Source: Planctomycetia bacterium (GTDB taxonomy: Bacteria > Planctomycetota > Phycisphaerae > UBA1845 > UTPLA1). Taken from it: 64,000 nucleotides of DNA. Under the pieces are notes generated by a model that saw only the letters and a list, made by a program, of their open reading frames with translations, did no database searches and was not told where the DNA came from. Made by a program: the position numbers and the translations under genes. How positions within the stretch are numbered: position 1 is the first letter of the stretch; the number at the start of each line of letters is the position of its first letter. The stretch lies in NCBI GenBank assembly GCA_015200345.1, contig CP054187.1, forward strand, positions 2,092,470 through 2,156,469, in the 5' to 3' direction. This document shows, piece after piece, positions 45,512 to 54,083 of the stretch.

Positions 45512-46303
45512 CTACGCCAGCACCGACCGCAGCAGCCAGATCCCCACCATCCCGCACGCCGCCGTCACGCAGGCCGTCGTCAGCATCACTTCCCACTTGA
45601 ACGGATCAGCCCGTCGCGCCGCCGCGCCGCCGAACAGCTCCCGCGGCTTCCAGGTCAGCCGCGAGGGAATCAACTTCCCCTCGCCGATTCGCCCCGGCGC
45701 GGTGCTCACCTTCGATGCCGCGCTGACCCCCCCCGTAGCAACCGCCGGTTCCGTCGCCGTCGTCCAGGCAGCCGATCGTGATGGCTCGTTCGCGATGGAA
45801 ATATCAATCCCCGCGCTGTGCCCGTCGCAATGCGAACTCACCAACTCCAGCAAACCGGCAGATTCCTCATGCCCAGTTGACGCGCCGGGTTCCACCATCG
45901 CTGACATGTCTTCATCCTGCGACGCTTCCACTGATTCGGGATCGGCTTCAACACCCATCATCTCGGCAGGCTCCAATCCCTCTTCTTCTCCCTCGACCAT
46001 GCCGTGCTCGTCGTCTTCCGCTTCCGGCATCTCGCCCATGAAGGTCGTTTCATCATCAGGCATCTCCCGCTTGACGGCTTCAGCCTGCGCTTCGATCGGC
46101 GACTCGGTGGTTGAGTCGCATTCGTCTTCATCGCCGTGAACCAGCGTCAGACGCGGACCGGCCTGCGACTCGGACGTCACAGCCGATCCGGTCGGTGAAA
46201 GATCCTCCTCCAGCAGCACATCCAGATCTGCGAAGAGCGGCCGTTGCGCATCGCCGGAGAGGTCGTTCTTCGTCGGCACCGTCGGGGTCTTCGCCTCGTT
46301 CAT
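45512..46303 (-). CDS. Acidic protein with C-terminal membrane anchor
   Basis: The 263-residue protein is unrecognised. Residues about 25-140 are very acidic (many Glu and Asp) and low in complexity, and a single hydrophobic segment at the C-terminus (MLTTACVTAACGMVGIWLLR) makes it a likely tail-anchored protein with a soluble N-terminal part in the cytoplasm. There is a basic stretch (AAARRADPFKW) just before the anchor. The frame is open to 46510, but the ATG at 46303 is preferred; the upstream region is shared with the divergent hom gene. Confidence 0.7.
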   Translation of the reverse strand: MNEAKTPTVPTKNDLSGDAQRPLFADLDVLLEEDLSPTGSAVTSESQAGPRLTLVHGDEDECDSTTESPIEAQAEAVKREMPDDETTFMGEMPEAEDDEHGMVEGEEEGLEPAEMMGVEADPESVEASQDEDMSAMVEPGASTGHEESAGLLELVSSHCDGHSAGIDISIANEPSRSAAWTTATEPAVATGGVSAASKVSTAPGRIGEGKLIPSRLTWKPRELFGGAAARRADPFKWEVMLTTACVTAACGMVGIWLLRSVLA

Positions 46304-46526
46304 ATCGCACACCTCCGCGTCGGCGGATTCCGCCGCTTCCACATCAAGTCGATACGGTGTTATCGGCCTGATTCGGTCGCCAGCTTGATCGGCCTGCCGT
46401 CCTAACCCTCGTCGTGATTGAGCCTTATTGGAAATCCGCCAAGTACCAACGGCCGCCTGCTGTCCAGTTGACCGCGACCGGCCCGACCTTGAACGCCTGC
46501 CAACCGCCATTTACAGTCGGCCGTCC

Positions 46527-47843
46527 ATGATTCCCACGGTCGGCATCGGCATTCTGGGTTGCGGCGCGGTCGGCACCCAGGTCGCGCGAATTCTTCTAAC
46601 CGAGGGCGACGAACTGGCCCGGCGGTGTGGGATTCAATTCCAGCTTCGTCATGTCGTGGTTCGCAATCTCGCGGCCCCGCGCGACGTCGCCTTGTCCCCC
46701 GGGGTGCTTTCAAACGACCCGCGCCGCATTCTCGCCGACCCGCAGACTCATGTCGTGATCGAACTGGCCGGCGGGGCGACGCTAGCGCGCGAGTTCATCC
46801 TCGCCGCCCTGGCGGCGGGCAAACACGTGGTGACGGCCAACAAGGCCCTGCTGGCTCTGCATGGGCGCGAGATTTTCGCCGCGGCCCGCGCTGCGCGGAC
46901 CTGCGTCGCGTTTGAGGCAGCGGTCGCAGGAGGAATTCCGCTGATCGAATCGGTCCGCCGCGGCCTCGTCGCCAATCGCATCGATACAATCGTAGGAATA
47001 CTGAACGGCACGAGCAACTTCATCCTCACGCGCATGCTGGAGAACAACGCCAGCTACGCCCACGCCCTGGCCGAGGCCCAGCGCCTGGGCTACGCCGAGG
47101 CCGACCCGACCCTCGACGTCGAGGGCATCGACGCCGCGCACAAGCTCACGATCCTCGCCAGCCTCGGCATGCGCTGCGCGGTCGAATTCGGACGCGTCGC
47201 CACGCGCGGCATCTCCGGAATTCAACTCGGCGACCTCACCGCCGCCGACGAACTCGGCTACGCCTGCAAGCTGCTCGCCATCGCGCGAAACGACGCGGCC
47301 GGGATGGACCTCTCCGTGCAACCGGCGTTTGTCCCCAAGACCCACCCGCTCGCCGCTGTTCACGGCCCGTTCAACGCCGTCAGCGTCTACGGCCATCACG
47401 TCGGCCATACGTTCTACTTCGGGCGCGGCGCCGGCGGCGAACCCACGGCCAGCGCCGTCATCGCCGATCTCATCGACGTCGCCCTCGGCAACGCCGCGCG
47501 CATAGCCGAGCGCCTGGCCGTGCTGCCCGACGTCTGCCCGCCGCCGGCCTATCGCCCGCCAGGTGAAAGCGTGTCGCCATTCTACATTCGTCTGGGACTG
47601 TCGGATCAACCCGGCGGCATCGGCCGAATCGCCACCGCCCTCGGCGAAGAATCCATCAGCATCGCCACGATCGTGCAGCACGAGCCGCCGCAGACACGCT
47701 CCGCCGCGGCCGTCCCGGTGATCGTCACGACGCATCCGGCCCAAGAACGCGCCGTACGAGATGCCCTCGAAAAAATCGCGCGGCTGGACGTCGTCCTGGA
47801 ACGCCCGATCTCGATCCGCATCCTAGATGACCTGACGGCGTGA
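46527..47843 (+). CDS. hom: Homoserine dehydrogenase with ACT domain
   Basis: The enzyme reduces aspartate semialdehyde to homoserine on the way to threonine and methionine. The 438-residue protein has the NAD(P) loop GIGILGCGAVGTQVA, VTANKALLALHG, AVAGGIPLIESVR (catalytic), GTSNFILTRM, EADPTLDVEGIDAAHKL and, after residue about 350, an ACT regulatory domain (FYIRLGLSDQPGGIGRI) that usually binds the end product threonine. The frame is open from 46428; MIPTVGIGILG at 46527 fits the family. Confidence 0.96.
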   Translation: MIPTVGIGILGCGAVGTQVARILLTEGDELARRCGIQFQLRHVVVRNLAAPRDVALSPGVLSNDPRRILADPQTHVVIELAGGATLAREFILAALAAGKHVVTANKALLALHGREIFAAARAARTCVAFEAAVAGGIPLIESVRRGLVANRIDTIVGILNGTSNFILTRMLENNASYAHALAEAQRLGYAEADPTLDVEGIDAAHKLTILASLGMRCAVEFGRVATRGISGIQLGDLTAADELGYACKLLAIARNDAAGMDLSVQPAFVPKTHPLAAVHGPFNAVSVYGHHVGHTFYFGRGAGGEPTASAVIADLIDVALGNAARIAERLAVLPDVCPPPAYRPPGESVSPFYIRLGLSDQPGGIGRIATALGEESISIATIVQHEPPQTRSAAAVPVIVTTHPAQERAVRDALEKIARLDVVLERPISIRILDDLTA

Positions 47844-47931
47844 GAGGCCTTTGGGATCCCTCCGCGACTGGGCGATAACGGTTCTACGTTCTCAATTCTT
47901 CCTGCTTCATCATGCCGCGGAGCGCACTTCG

Positions 47932-48657
47932 CTAGGTGCTTTTCATCGCGCTCCACACCGCCGCCGCCGCGACCGCCGCCGTCTCCACGCGAAGAATCGT
48001 GCCACCCAGCGACACCCCTTGCCCACCCGATTGTTCCAGTCGAGCGATCTCGCCCGGTGAGAAGCCGCCTTCCGGTCCGATCCAGATCGACGCGCCGCGA
48101 GAAGCCGCAGCGCCGGTCATGGTTTCGCCAATCACCTCTGCCAGCGTTCTCGCCGCGCCCGGCGCGCCATACCACACCAACCCATCGCGCGCGCAATCCG
48201 CCAGCGCATCCGCCAGCCCCGTCGGCTCGCGGATCGTCATGCTCCGCGATTGCCCGCTCTGCCTGGCCGCTTCGTCCGCCTTGCGCCGCCACCGCGCCAG
48301 CTTCCCCGCGCCGGGCAACACCTGCCCGCGCTCGCATTGCAGCGGAATCAACTCCGCGACCCCCAGTTCGGCGCACTTCTCCACCAGCCAATCCGCCCGC
48401 TCGCCCTTGGGAATCGCGGTCGCGATTATTAAGGCGATTGTCAATTCATCGACCGTGCGATCCAGAACCTCCGTCACAACTTCGTCTGCCGAAGCCCCGA
48501 CGATCCGCGCCGTCGCGCGCTGCCCCCGACCATCGAACAGCGCGATCTCCTCGCCGACCGACAACCGCAGCACGTGCAGCGCGTGATGCGCCGCGTCGCC
48601 CCGCAGCATCACGCGATCACCGCCCAGATCGTCCACCTTGAAGGCTCGACGCCGCAT
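47932..48657 (-). CDS. rsmE: 16S rRNA m3U1498 methyltransferase
   Basis: RsmE methylates U1498 of 16S rRNA with SAM. The 241-residue SPOUT-family protein has the N-terminal PUA-like part (HALHVLRLSVGEEIALFDG), KGERADWLVEKCAELGV, ARQSGQSRS, and the trefoil-knot motifs WIGPEGGFSPGEIA and LGGTILRVETAAVAA. It is convergent with hom. Confidence 0.95.
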   Translation of the reverse strand: MRRRAFKVDDLGGDRVMLRGDAAHHALHVLRLSVGEEIALFDGRGQRATARIVGASADEVVTEVLDRTVDELTIALIIATAIPKGERADWLVEKCAELGVAELIPLQCERGQVLPGAGKLARWRRKADEAARQSGQSRSMTIREPTGLADALADCARDGLVWYGAPGAARTLAEVIGETMTGAAASRGASIWIGPEGGFSPGEIARLEQSGGQGVSLGGTILRVETAAVAAAAVWSAMKST

Positions 48658-48788
48658 GAGGACATGTTCCTATCGCGCCGCCCCCTTCACAAGCAGAACC
48701 TCGGCGATGTACCCGCTTGAGTCACCCTCCGCGCACGGCCGATAAATCAGCACGCGACGTGGTCGTTCCGCGCGCCGAGAATCGCCTC

Positions 48789-49610
48789 ATGCCCCAGCCA
48801 GAACCGACTCCACCGCCCGATGACCTGCCGATCATGGCCGGCCCCAGCGACGTGGACCAACTTCTGAAAACCGCCGAGGCGCTTGCGAGCGAAATCGCCG
48901 CCGCCGTCGGACTGGCCGAACCACGCACGCAGCAGCCGGAAACTGTCGACCTGCACGCACCAGCGCCCGCGCCCATGGAGCCGGTCACAGGTCACACCGT
49001 CATTGAGGAAGCCCCGCCGTCGCCCGCCGCAAGAGAAAGCACGAAGCCACCACCGGAATCGACGCCCGGCGCGGCTGTCGTTCCGCACGATGCCGTGCCC
49101 GCGGAGATCGCTCCCTCCGCCACCGCCACCCTTTCCGCGCCGCCGGCTCTCGACGTGGAACCATCGACGGCCCAGTCGCCGGTCGCGGCCGAACCTGCTC
49201 CGCAAGCGGAGAAGGAGACGATTGAGCCGGAACCGCAACCCGAACCAGCCGTTGCCGAGGATGCCCCGGCCGCTCCGATAGTGCGGTCCGAAGCCCAGCC
49301 GCCCACGAAAGTCGCCAGTCACGAGATTTCCGGCGTTGCGACGCCGCAGGTGTCTTTCTTCCGCCGGGTATTGCATTGCTTCATGCGTTTGGCGCGCGGA
49401 GTCGCCCTGGCGCCGATTCTCCTGCTGGCCTGGCTGGCCTGGCTGATTGACCGCCCCTTCGCAAAGACGCCTGCACGCGTGAAGAACTACATCGGCGCAA
49501 TCGCCCTGGCCACCGCGATCACCGCCGCGCTGTCCTTCATTCTGCCTGACTTGCTGAAAGAGGATCCCTTTGCAGGGGATCCCTCCGCGAGCGAATCAGC
49601 GCCCGAGTAG
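48789..49610 (+). CDS. Pro/Ala/Glu-rich membrane protein of unknown function
   Basis: The 273-residue protein is unrecognised. Its first 190 residues are low in complexity and dominated by Pro, Ala, Glu and Thr, which suggests an unstructured region; after FFRRVLHCFMRLARG come two hydrophobic segments (VALAPILLLAWLAWLI and IGAIALATAITAALSFIL). The C-terminus is short and acidic. A TTG at 48717 would extend it but the ATG at 48789 is preferred. It resembles the tail-anchored acidic protein at 45.5 kb only in plan. Role unknown. Confidence 0.65.
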   Translation: MPQPEPTPPPDDLPIMAGPSDVDQLLKTAEALASEIAAAVGLAEPRTQQPETVDLHAPAPAPMEPVTGHTVIEEAPPSPAARESTKPPPESTPGAAVVPHDAVPAEIAPSATATLSAPPALDVEPSTAQSPVAAEPAPQAEKETIEPEPQPEPAVAEDAPAAPIVRSEAQPPTKVASHEISGVATPQVSFFRRVLHCFMRLARGVALAPILLLAWLAWLIDRPFAKTPARVKNYIGAIALATAITAALSFILPDLLKEDPFAGDPSASESAPE

Positions 49611-49782
49611 ATCCAATCGTCCCTGGAATGGGATTGGCGCAACGATGCGGAACACCGTGTTCCAACACCATGTTCCGACATCGACAGGCGGTGCGCGACC
49701 CGCACAGAATTCAGACAATAAGACGAAACCAGCCTGCCGTTTGGCGAGGAGGAACCCCCGGTGCGAAGGTGAACCGTGACGA

Positions 49783-50673
49783 TTACATCCCGTACGTCGT
49801 CGGCTCAAAATCGCGATCGGACAGGCCCGTGTGCAGGCGGATATTGCGATATTCGTACTTGCCCAGCAGGTTTTCAGGCCGACGATCGGTGTGGGAATAG
49901 CAATACACCGCCACCGGCACGCGCAGCTCCTTGTCGATCAGAATTTCCGCCACGCGATCTGGGTACAGGCCGTTCTCACCGTTGTACGGCAGGGTGCGGC
50001 GCACGACCCAGACCGGACGGCCGTCGAAATGGCTCTCGCCGAGGAATTCCAGCTTCAACTCGCCGCGGTCCCGTGCGATCTCGCAGTAGCGGATCAACAA
50101 GTCCATCGCTCGCTTGAAGCCGAACTCATCAAGAAACCGCCGCGAGGACTTCTTCGCCATGCGCCCGCGGATCGGTTGCTTCACGCTTTTGACGAACAAC
50201 TGCGCGATCTTGCCGGGCTGGGCCACGGCCTGTTCGCGTTCTTCGACGTTGTCGGCGTCCTCGTCGATCCAGCGGCCCTTCACGTAAATCACGCGCTCGG
50301 CGAGACCCGGATTGCGTAACCAATGCATCATCACGCTGTACGGCTCGGCGCGGAACTTGACGTCGATCTCCTGCTCCTCGCTCATGCCCGAGGGCAGCAG
50401 CTCCTGCTTGACCATCACGCATTGGTAATCGCGCACTTCACGCTCGTGCCGAGACCGCGCGGCTTTCAGCGCCTCCAGCGGATCGTTGCGAATCAATTTC
50501 TCAAAGGGGTCCACTTCCGTCCGCTCGGCGGCCAGAACAACCGGCGAGTGCGGTCGAACGATGACTTCGTTCACGTCGCTCCGCTGAAACTCCGCGTACA
50601 ACATGCCGGCCAGCGCCAGTCCAAACACAAAGGTCAGCTTCAGATTCGGCGACGGCCGAGATTCAGCGGGCAT
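49783..50673 (-). CDS. DUF1571 family exported protein
   Basis: The 296-residue protein has an N-terminal membrane segment or uncleaved signal (residues 10-28) and the DUF1571 pattern: RDYQCVMVKQE, a central FLDEFGFKRAMDLLIRYCEIARDRG, VWVVRRTLPYNG and LYPDRVAEILIDKELRVPVAVYCY. DUF1571 is mainly found in planctomycetes and has a LolA-like fold in other descriptions; function is not established. It is transcribed toward the left from a good promoter and long leader (50674-50983). Confidence 0.85.
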   Translation of the reverse strand: MPAESRPSPNLKLTFVFGLALAGMLYAEFQRSDVNEVIVRPHSPVVLAAERTEVDPFEKLIRNDPLEALKAARSRHEREVRDYQCVMVKQELLPSGMSEEQEIDVKFRAEPYSVMMHWLRNPGLAERVIYVKGRWIDEDADNVEEREQAVAQPGKIAQLFVKSVKQPIRGRMAKKSSRRFLDEFGFKRAMDLLIRYCEIARDRGELKLEFLGESHFDGRPVWVVRRTLPYNGENGLYPDRVAEILIDKELRVPVAVYCYSHTDRRPENLLGKYEYRNIRLHTGLSDRDFEPTTYGM

Positions 50674-50948
50674 AGACGATTCCTTGGCTAGCAGGCCGTA
50701 CCCGTCCTAAACGGCGGAGGCACGACCACCGATGCAGCCGCGGGCGCAAACTCACCCGCACGAGCTGCACTAACTATTCATCGGTGCGGACGTTGCGTAG
50801 CCTTAGTCCTCTTAACTTGTCAGACGCGCAGTGGCCGTCGCATCGTTATGCAAGAGCGACAGTTACGCGACCTGTCGAAACAGACCCCGCGCCATGGCAG
50901 GAGAGTCGCCGCCCGGAGGACGAGCGCCGACTCTGCCGTTTCGACACC
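50674..50948 (-). ncRNA. Long structured 5' leader or small RNA upstream of the DUF1571 gene
   Basis: Between the promoter at 50955-50983 and the DUF1571 start at 50673 lie about 275 bases without a plausible gene. Read on the minus strand they contain strong inverted repeats: a nested stem CACCGATG/CATCGGTG (50727-50734 with 50779-50786) that encloses GCAGC/GCTGC and GCGGG/CCCGC, a second CGACAG/CTGTCG hairpin, and near the 5' end GGCA..GAGTCG/CGACTC..TGCC (50896-50937). No known riboswitch or tmRNA core was recognised, and no terminator T tract. It may be a cis-acting leader or an independent RNA. The rest of the 50674-51076 gap holds the promoter and AT-rich sequence. Confidence 0.5.
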
Positions 50949-50954
50949 ATTCGA

Positions 50955-50983
50955 ATCTTAACTCCCGAAAACACAATGGTCAA
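50955..50983 (-). promoter_or_regulatory. Sigma-70-type promoter for the DUF1571 transcript
   Basis: On the minus strand TTGACC (50983-50978) and TAAGAT (50960-50955) are separated by exactly 17 bases; both match consensus at five of six positions. Transcription would start near 50948 and run left toward the DUF1571 gene. Confidence 0.65.
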
Positions 50984-51076
50984 ACGCCTCACACAAACAA
51001 TCAGGCCGTACGACAAGCTTTATAACCTGCTACTCCCTATAAGGTTGCGGCGTTTCTTATCGGCTTCTTGCTGTAG

Positions 51077-51691
51077 TCAACGGTACAGCCCTGTTGCGTC
51101 GATATAGGACCGCACCGACTCCGGCACGAGATACCGAATCGACTTTCCTGCACGGACACGCTCGCGGATCGCCGTCGCGCTGATCTCGATCGCCGGCGTC
51201 ATCACGCAATTCTGCAACAGCGCATCTGCCGCTTCGTCGCCCGCCCATTTTGCCAGTTCGCCGCGCGCCGGCGGAGACCAGCCCGGGCGAACAACCGTCA
51301 CCATGCGCACCCGGCATACCAGCTCCGCCGCGCGGTGCCACGTATGCAGCTCCGGCAGCGTGTCCGCGCCGATCAGCCAGCACAGCTCACCTGCGCCGCC
51401 AATCCCCTGCCGCCGAATCTCGTCAACCGTATCAATCGTGTAGCTCGGACCGCTGCGCTGAAACTCTACGTCACACACTTCAAAAAGTTCATCGCCTTCC
51501 ACGGCGCGACGGGCCATCTCCAGTCGATGCGCGCCGTCCGTCATCGTCACACCGCGTTTGTGCGGGGGAACCGCAGACGGAATCAATACGATGCGATCAA
51601 GACCCAACTGTTCCGCGCACGACCGCGCGGAAATGAGATGCCCGAAATGAATCGGATCGAAACTGCCGCCCAGCAATCCCACGCCGGCCAT
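51077..51691 (-). CDS. nadD: Nicotinate-nucleotide adenylyltransferase
   Basis: NadD makes deamido-NAD from nicotinate mononucleotide and ATP. The 204-residue protein has GLLGGSFDPIHFGHL (nucleotide-binding HxGH), PSAVPPHKRG, LIGADTLPELHTWH and the ISATAIRERVRAGKSIRYLVP signature. The frame is open to 51790, but the ATG at 51691 begins MAGVGLLGGSFDP. Length is typical. Confidence 0.96.
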   Translation of the reverse strand: MAGVGLLGGSFDPIHFGHLISARSCAEQLGLDRIVLIPSAVPPHKRGVTMTDGAHRLEMARRAVEGDELFEVCDVEFQRSGPSYTIDTVDEIRRQGIGGAGELCWLIGADTLPELHTWHRAAELVCRVRMVTVVRPGWSPPARGELAKWAGDEAADALLQNCVMTPAIEISATAIRERVRAGKSIRYLVPESVRSYIDATGLYR

Positions 51692-51753
51692 GCCCGATCC
51701 CCTGACACGACGCCCAGGGCAAAGCAGCCCCTCCCAACAAACCAGTCGGGCCC

Positions 51754-52533
51754 CTACTCTTTCGGCTTGGTCGCGCCGGCCCCGGAGCAATCCACCTCGA
51801 TTGACATGCCCGAGACTTCGATCGACGCCGACGCCGACTGACCCTTGCCGCCGGTCACTTCGCTGCGGCCGACCAGGACAAGGTAATACCCGCGGTCCGG
51901 TTCGAATGAAAGATCAAACGCCAGCTCGTGCGTGCGCGACGATTGGCTCCCGCCCTTGGTCGCCGCATCGGAAAGAAGGTTCTCGTCACGCAGCACGGCG
52001 CCGTACGAATCCTTCACCACGAATCGCAGTTGATTCATGGCGGATGCCGGAGAAGCGTCCGCGGTCGAATCGCCGGTGCCGGATTTCCCGTTTGATCCAG
52101 ATGGTGATGCCGTCTCACCGGATACCCGCCCCGACTCGGTTGCTTTCAGCCGCAGCTTTACCAGCGCCGCAACGCGCCGATTCGTCGCGTTGTCGAACGT
52201 GTAGCCCAACTGAAACTCGCCCCACGCGCTGCCGTCGGCTTGTACGCTGGCGCGACACATCGCGCCGTCCGTGCCGACTTGTCCGGAGGCGCCTTGCCCA
52301 TCACCGACCTGGCCGGAAGGGAACGATCGAAAGTTGAATCCCTCCCTGGCCGGGATCGTGATTGACCCGCCGGAAAGCAGGGGTTCGTTCAAGTCCGGTC
52401 GCTCGCTCGCCGGACGGCGGAAATCCGTGTTCATCTGACCGCCGCCGCCACAACCGGTCCCGAGGGACATGAAACCTGCCGTCCAAAGGACGGCGGCGAG
52501 GCCGATCTTCAACGTGTTTTTTCGTATCGCCAT
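51754..52533 (-). CDS. Lipoprotein of unknown function
   Basis: The 259-residue protein has a lipoprotein signal ending SLGTGC, a low-complexity Gly/Ser part, and a beta-rich region with GEFQLGYTFDNATNRRVAALV and YYLVLVGRSEVTG. A Ser/Gly/Thr-rich insert (about residues 140-165) splits the domain. The start could be GTG two codons earlier; the ATG at 52533 is chosen. It lies 62 bases upstream of nadD on the same strand. No enzyme motif is seen. Confidence 0.7.
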   Translation of the reverse strand: MAIRKNTLKIGLAAVLWTAGFMSLGTGCGGGGQMNTDFRRPASERPDLNEPLLSGGSITIPAREGFNFRSFPSGQVGDGQGASGQVGTDGAMCRASVQADGSAWGEFQLGYTFDNATNRRVAALVKLRLKATESGRVSGETASPSGSNGKSGTGDSTADASPASAMNQLRFVVKDSYGAVLRDENLLSDAATKGGSQSSRTHELAFDLSFEPDRGYYLVLVGRSEVTGGKGQSASASIEVSGMSIEVDCSGAGATKPKE

Positions 52534-52707
52534 GGACACAACTTACGACCCGACCGTCGGCGTGTAAAGTCCGGGCGGAATGACGCAATAAGTCCGAAGG
52601 ACACTCGTTGTATTGCTATGATGAGATCATCGGGGGCGTTCAGACACGAGTCTCGAATCACGATCCTCCCCCGGGCGACGACCCGCTGCCAGCCGGAGGC
52701 TGTTCCC

Positions 52708-53910
52708 ATGACCGCCCCGCGAAGCACCCCCACGCGCATTCATGCGACTTGCGCTCTCCTCTGTCTGCTTGTTCCCACTGCCTGGTTCCAATCGTCGACG
52801 AGTCGCGCGGCCGATTGTTCGGTCACCACCGTGAACCGAACGCCGCTCAACGATCTGGGGGCCGGACTCTACCTGGGTCAGTTTCAGGGCGGCCTCTATC
52901 CCAGCGGCGCGAATACCTTGCCCACGGCGCACGGTGATCTTGGGGCGTCACGCGCTGCCGCCATCCGGCCCCTCGATCTCGCGGGCCAGCCCAGCCCTGC
53001 CGGGCGCATCGTATTCATCTCCATCGGGATGTCCAACACGTCACAGGAATTCACGCGGTTTATTCCCCTGGCGAACGGCAGCATGGATGTCAACCATACG
53101 ACACTCGCGATTGTCAACGGCGCCCAGGGCGGGCAGGACGCGGTCGATTGGGAATTCCCGACGATGCCCACGTACGACGCCGTTCAGGCACGCCTTCAAC
53201 AAGCCGGGCTTAGCGAGGCGCAGGTACAGGCCGTCTGGCTCAAGCAGGCCAACGCCGGTCCGAACAGCGCCTTGCCCGCGGCCAGCTCCGACGCCTACAC
53301 GCTCCTGACAAAGCTGGGAAACATCGTGCGGGCCGTTCGCGTGCGCTATCCGAATATTCGAATCGTGTTTCTATCGAGCCGGATCTACGCGGGCTATGCC
53401 TCCTCATCCCTCAACCCCGAACCGTACTCGTATGAGTACGGCTTCTCCGTGAAATGGTTGATCGAGGCGCAGATCAATCAAATGGCGGGCGGGGGCATCG
53501 ATCCGCGTGCCGGCGACTTGGACGCGAACTCCGTCGCACCCTGGCTGGCCTGGGGGCCTTACGTCTGGGCCGACGGGCTGAACCCCCGGAGCGATGGACT
53601 CGTTTGGCAATGCAGCGATTATAATGCGGATGGAACCCATCCCAGCACCGCAGGAGCCGATAAAGTTGCCGGTATGCTCTTGAACCACCTGCTTCAATCC
53701 CCGTTCTCGCGCGGCTGGCTTGGGGTAATCGATCTGGCTGACATCGACCGCGACGGTGACGCCGACAGCATCGATGACAGCCAGTTTGTTTCCATCCTTC
53801 TCACCGGAAACCCGGCGTCCGACCAACTCGCCGCCTGTGATCTGAACGGCGACGGCCGGGCGGACGGTGCCGACCTGCGGCATTACCTCCGGGCACGCGT
53901 TAACCCCTGA
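52708..53910 (+). CDS. Secreted SGNH-like hydrolase with dockerin-like tail
   Basis: The 400-residue protein has a signal peptide (cleaved near STSRAA) and a hydrolase-like region: block I SIGMSNTSQEF (Ser nucleophile in a GMS rather than GDS setting), IVNGAQGGQDA, LKQANAG and a C-terminal DYNADGTHPSTAGADKVAGM with the Asp-x-x-His pair. It resembles carbohydrate esterases. It ends with calcium loops of the dockerin type (DIDRDGDADSIDDSQF, DLNGDGRADGADL). A GGAGG ribosome site precedes the ATG at 52708, and a strong terminator follows. Substrate unknown. Confidence 0.82.
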   Translation: MTAPRSTPTRIHATCALLCLLVPTAWFQSSTSRAADCSVTTVNRTPLNDLGAGLYLGQFQGGLYPSGANTLPTAHGDLGASRAAAIRPLDLAGQPSPAGRIVFISIGMSNTSQEFTRFIPLANGSMDVNHTTLAIVNGAQGGQDAVDWEFPTMPTYDAVQARLQQAGLSEAQVQAVWLKQANAGPNSALPAASSDAYTLLTKLGNIVRAVRVRYPNIRIVFLSSRIYAGYASSSLNPEPYSYEYGFSVKWLIEAQINQMAGGGIDPRAGDLDANSVAPWLAWGPYVWADGLNPRSDGLVWQCSDYNADGTHPSTAGADKVAGMLLNHLLQSPFSRGWLGVIDLADIDRDGDADSIDDSQFVSILLTGNPASDQLAACDLNGDGRADGADLRHYLRARVNP

Positions 53911-53982
53911 CTAGACCAGGCGCTACCTCACTCCGACGGGCCATCTTGCCCCGGCGGGCGGTTCCTCGGACAATACGCAAAT

Positions 53983-54025
53983 CCCCTTGGCATGCTGTCG
54001 CCCGACTCGATGCCGTGGGGTTTTT
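53983..54025 (+). terminator. Intrinsic terminator after the secreted hydrolase gene
   Basis: CCCCTTGGCAT pairs with ATGCCGTGGGG (one mismatch, one G-U pair) around a 16-base loop and is followed directly by five T. It lies 72 bases after the stop at 53910 and before pckA. Confidence 0.8.
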
Positions 54026-54083
54026 GCTTTTGAGCCTCCCGGCAAACCGGCGGGCCGCTTCGGGCGTATCAGGACGACGAAAC

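Noticed and set aside
50674-51000. Possible tmRNA on the minus strand (GGGG..TTTCGACAGG motif)
   Set aside because: No tag reading frame ending in Leu-Ala-Ala and stop, no 3' T-loop (GGTTCGATTCC) and no tRNA-like acceptor pairing could be found.
50784-51107. Small open frame between DUF1571 and nadD
   Set aside because: No ribosome site, overlaps the promoter and leader, and its composition is not gene-like.
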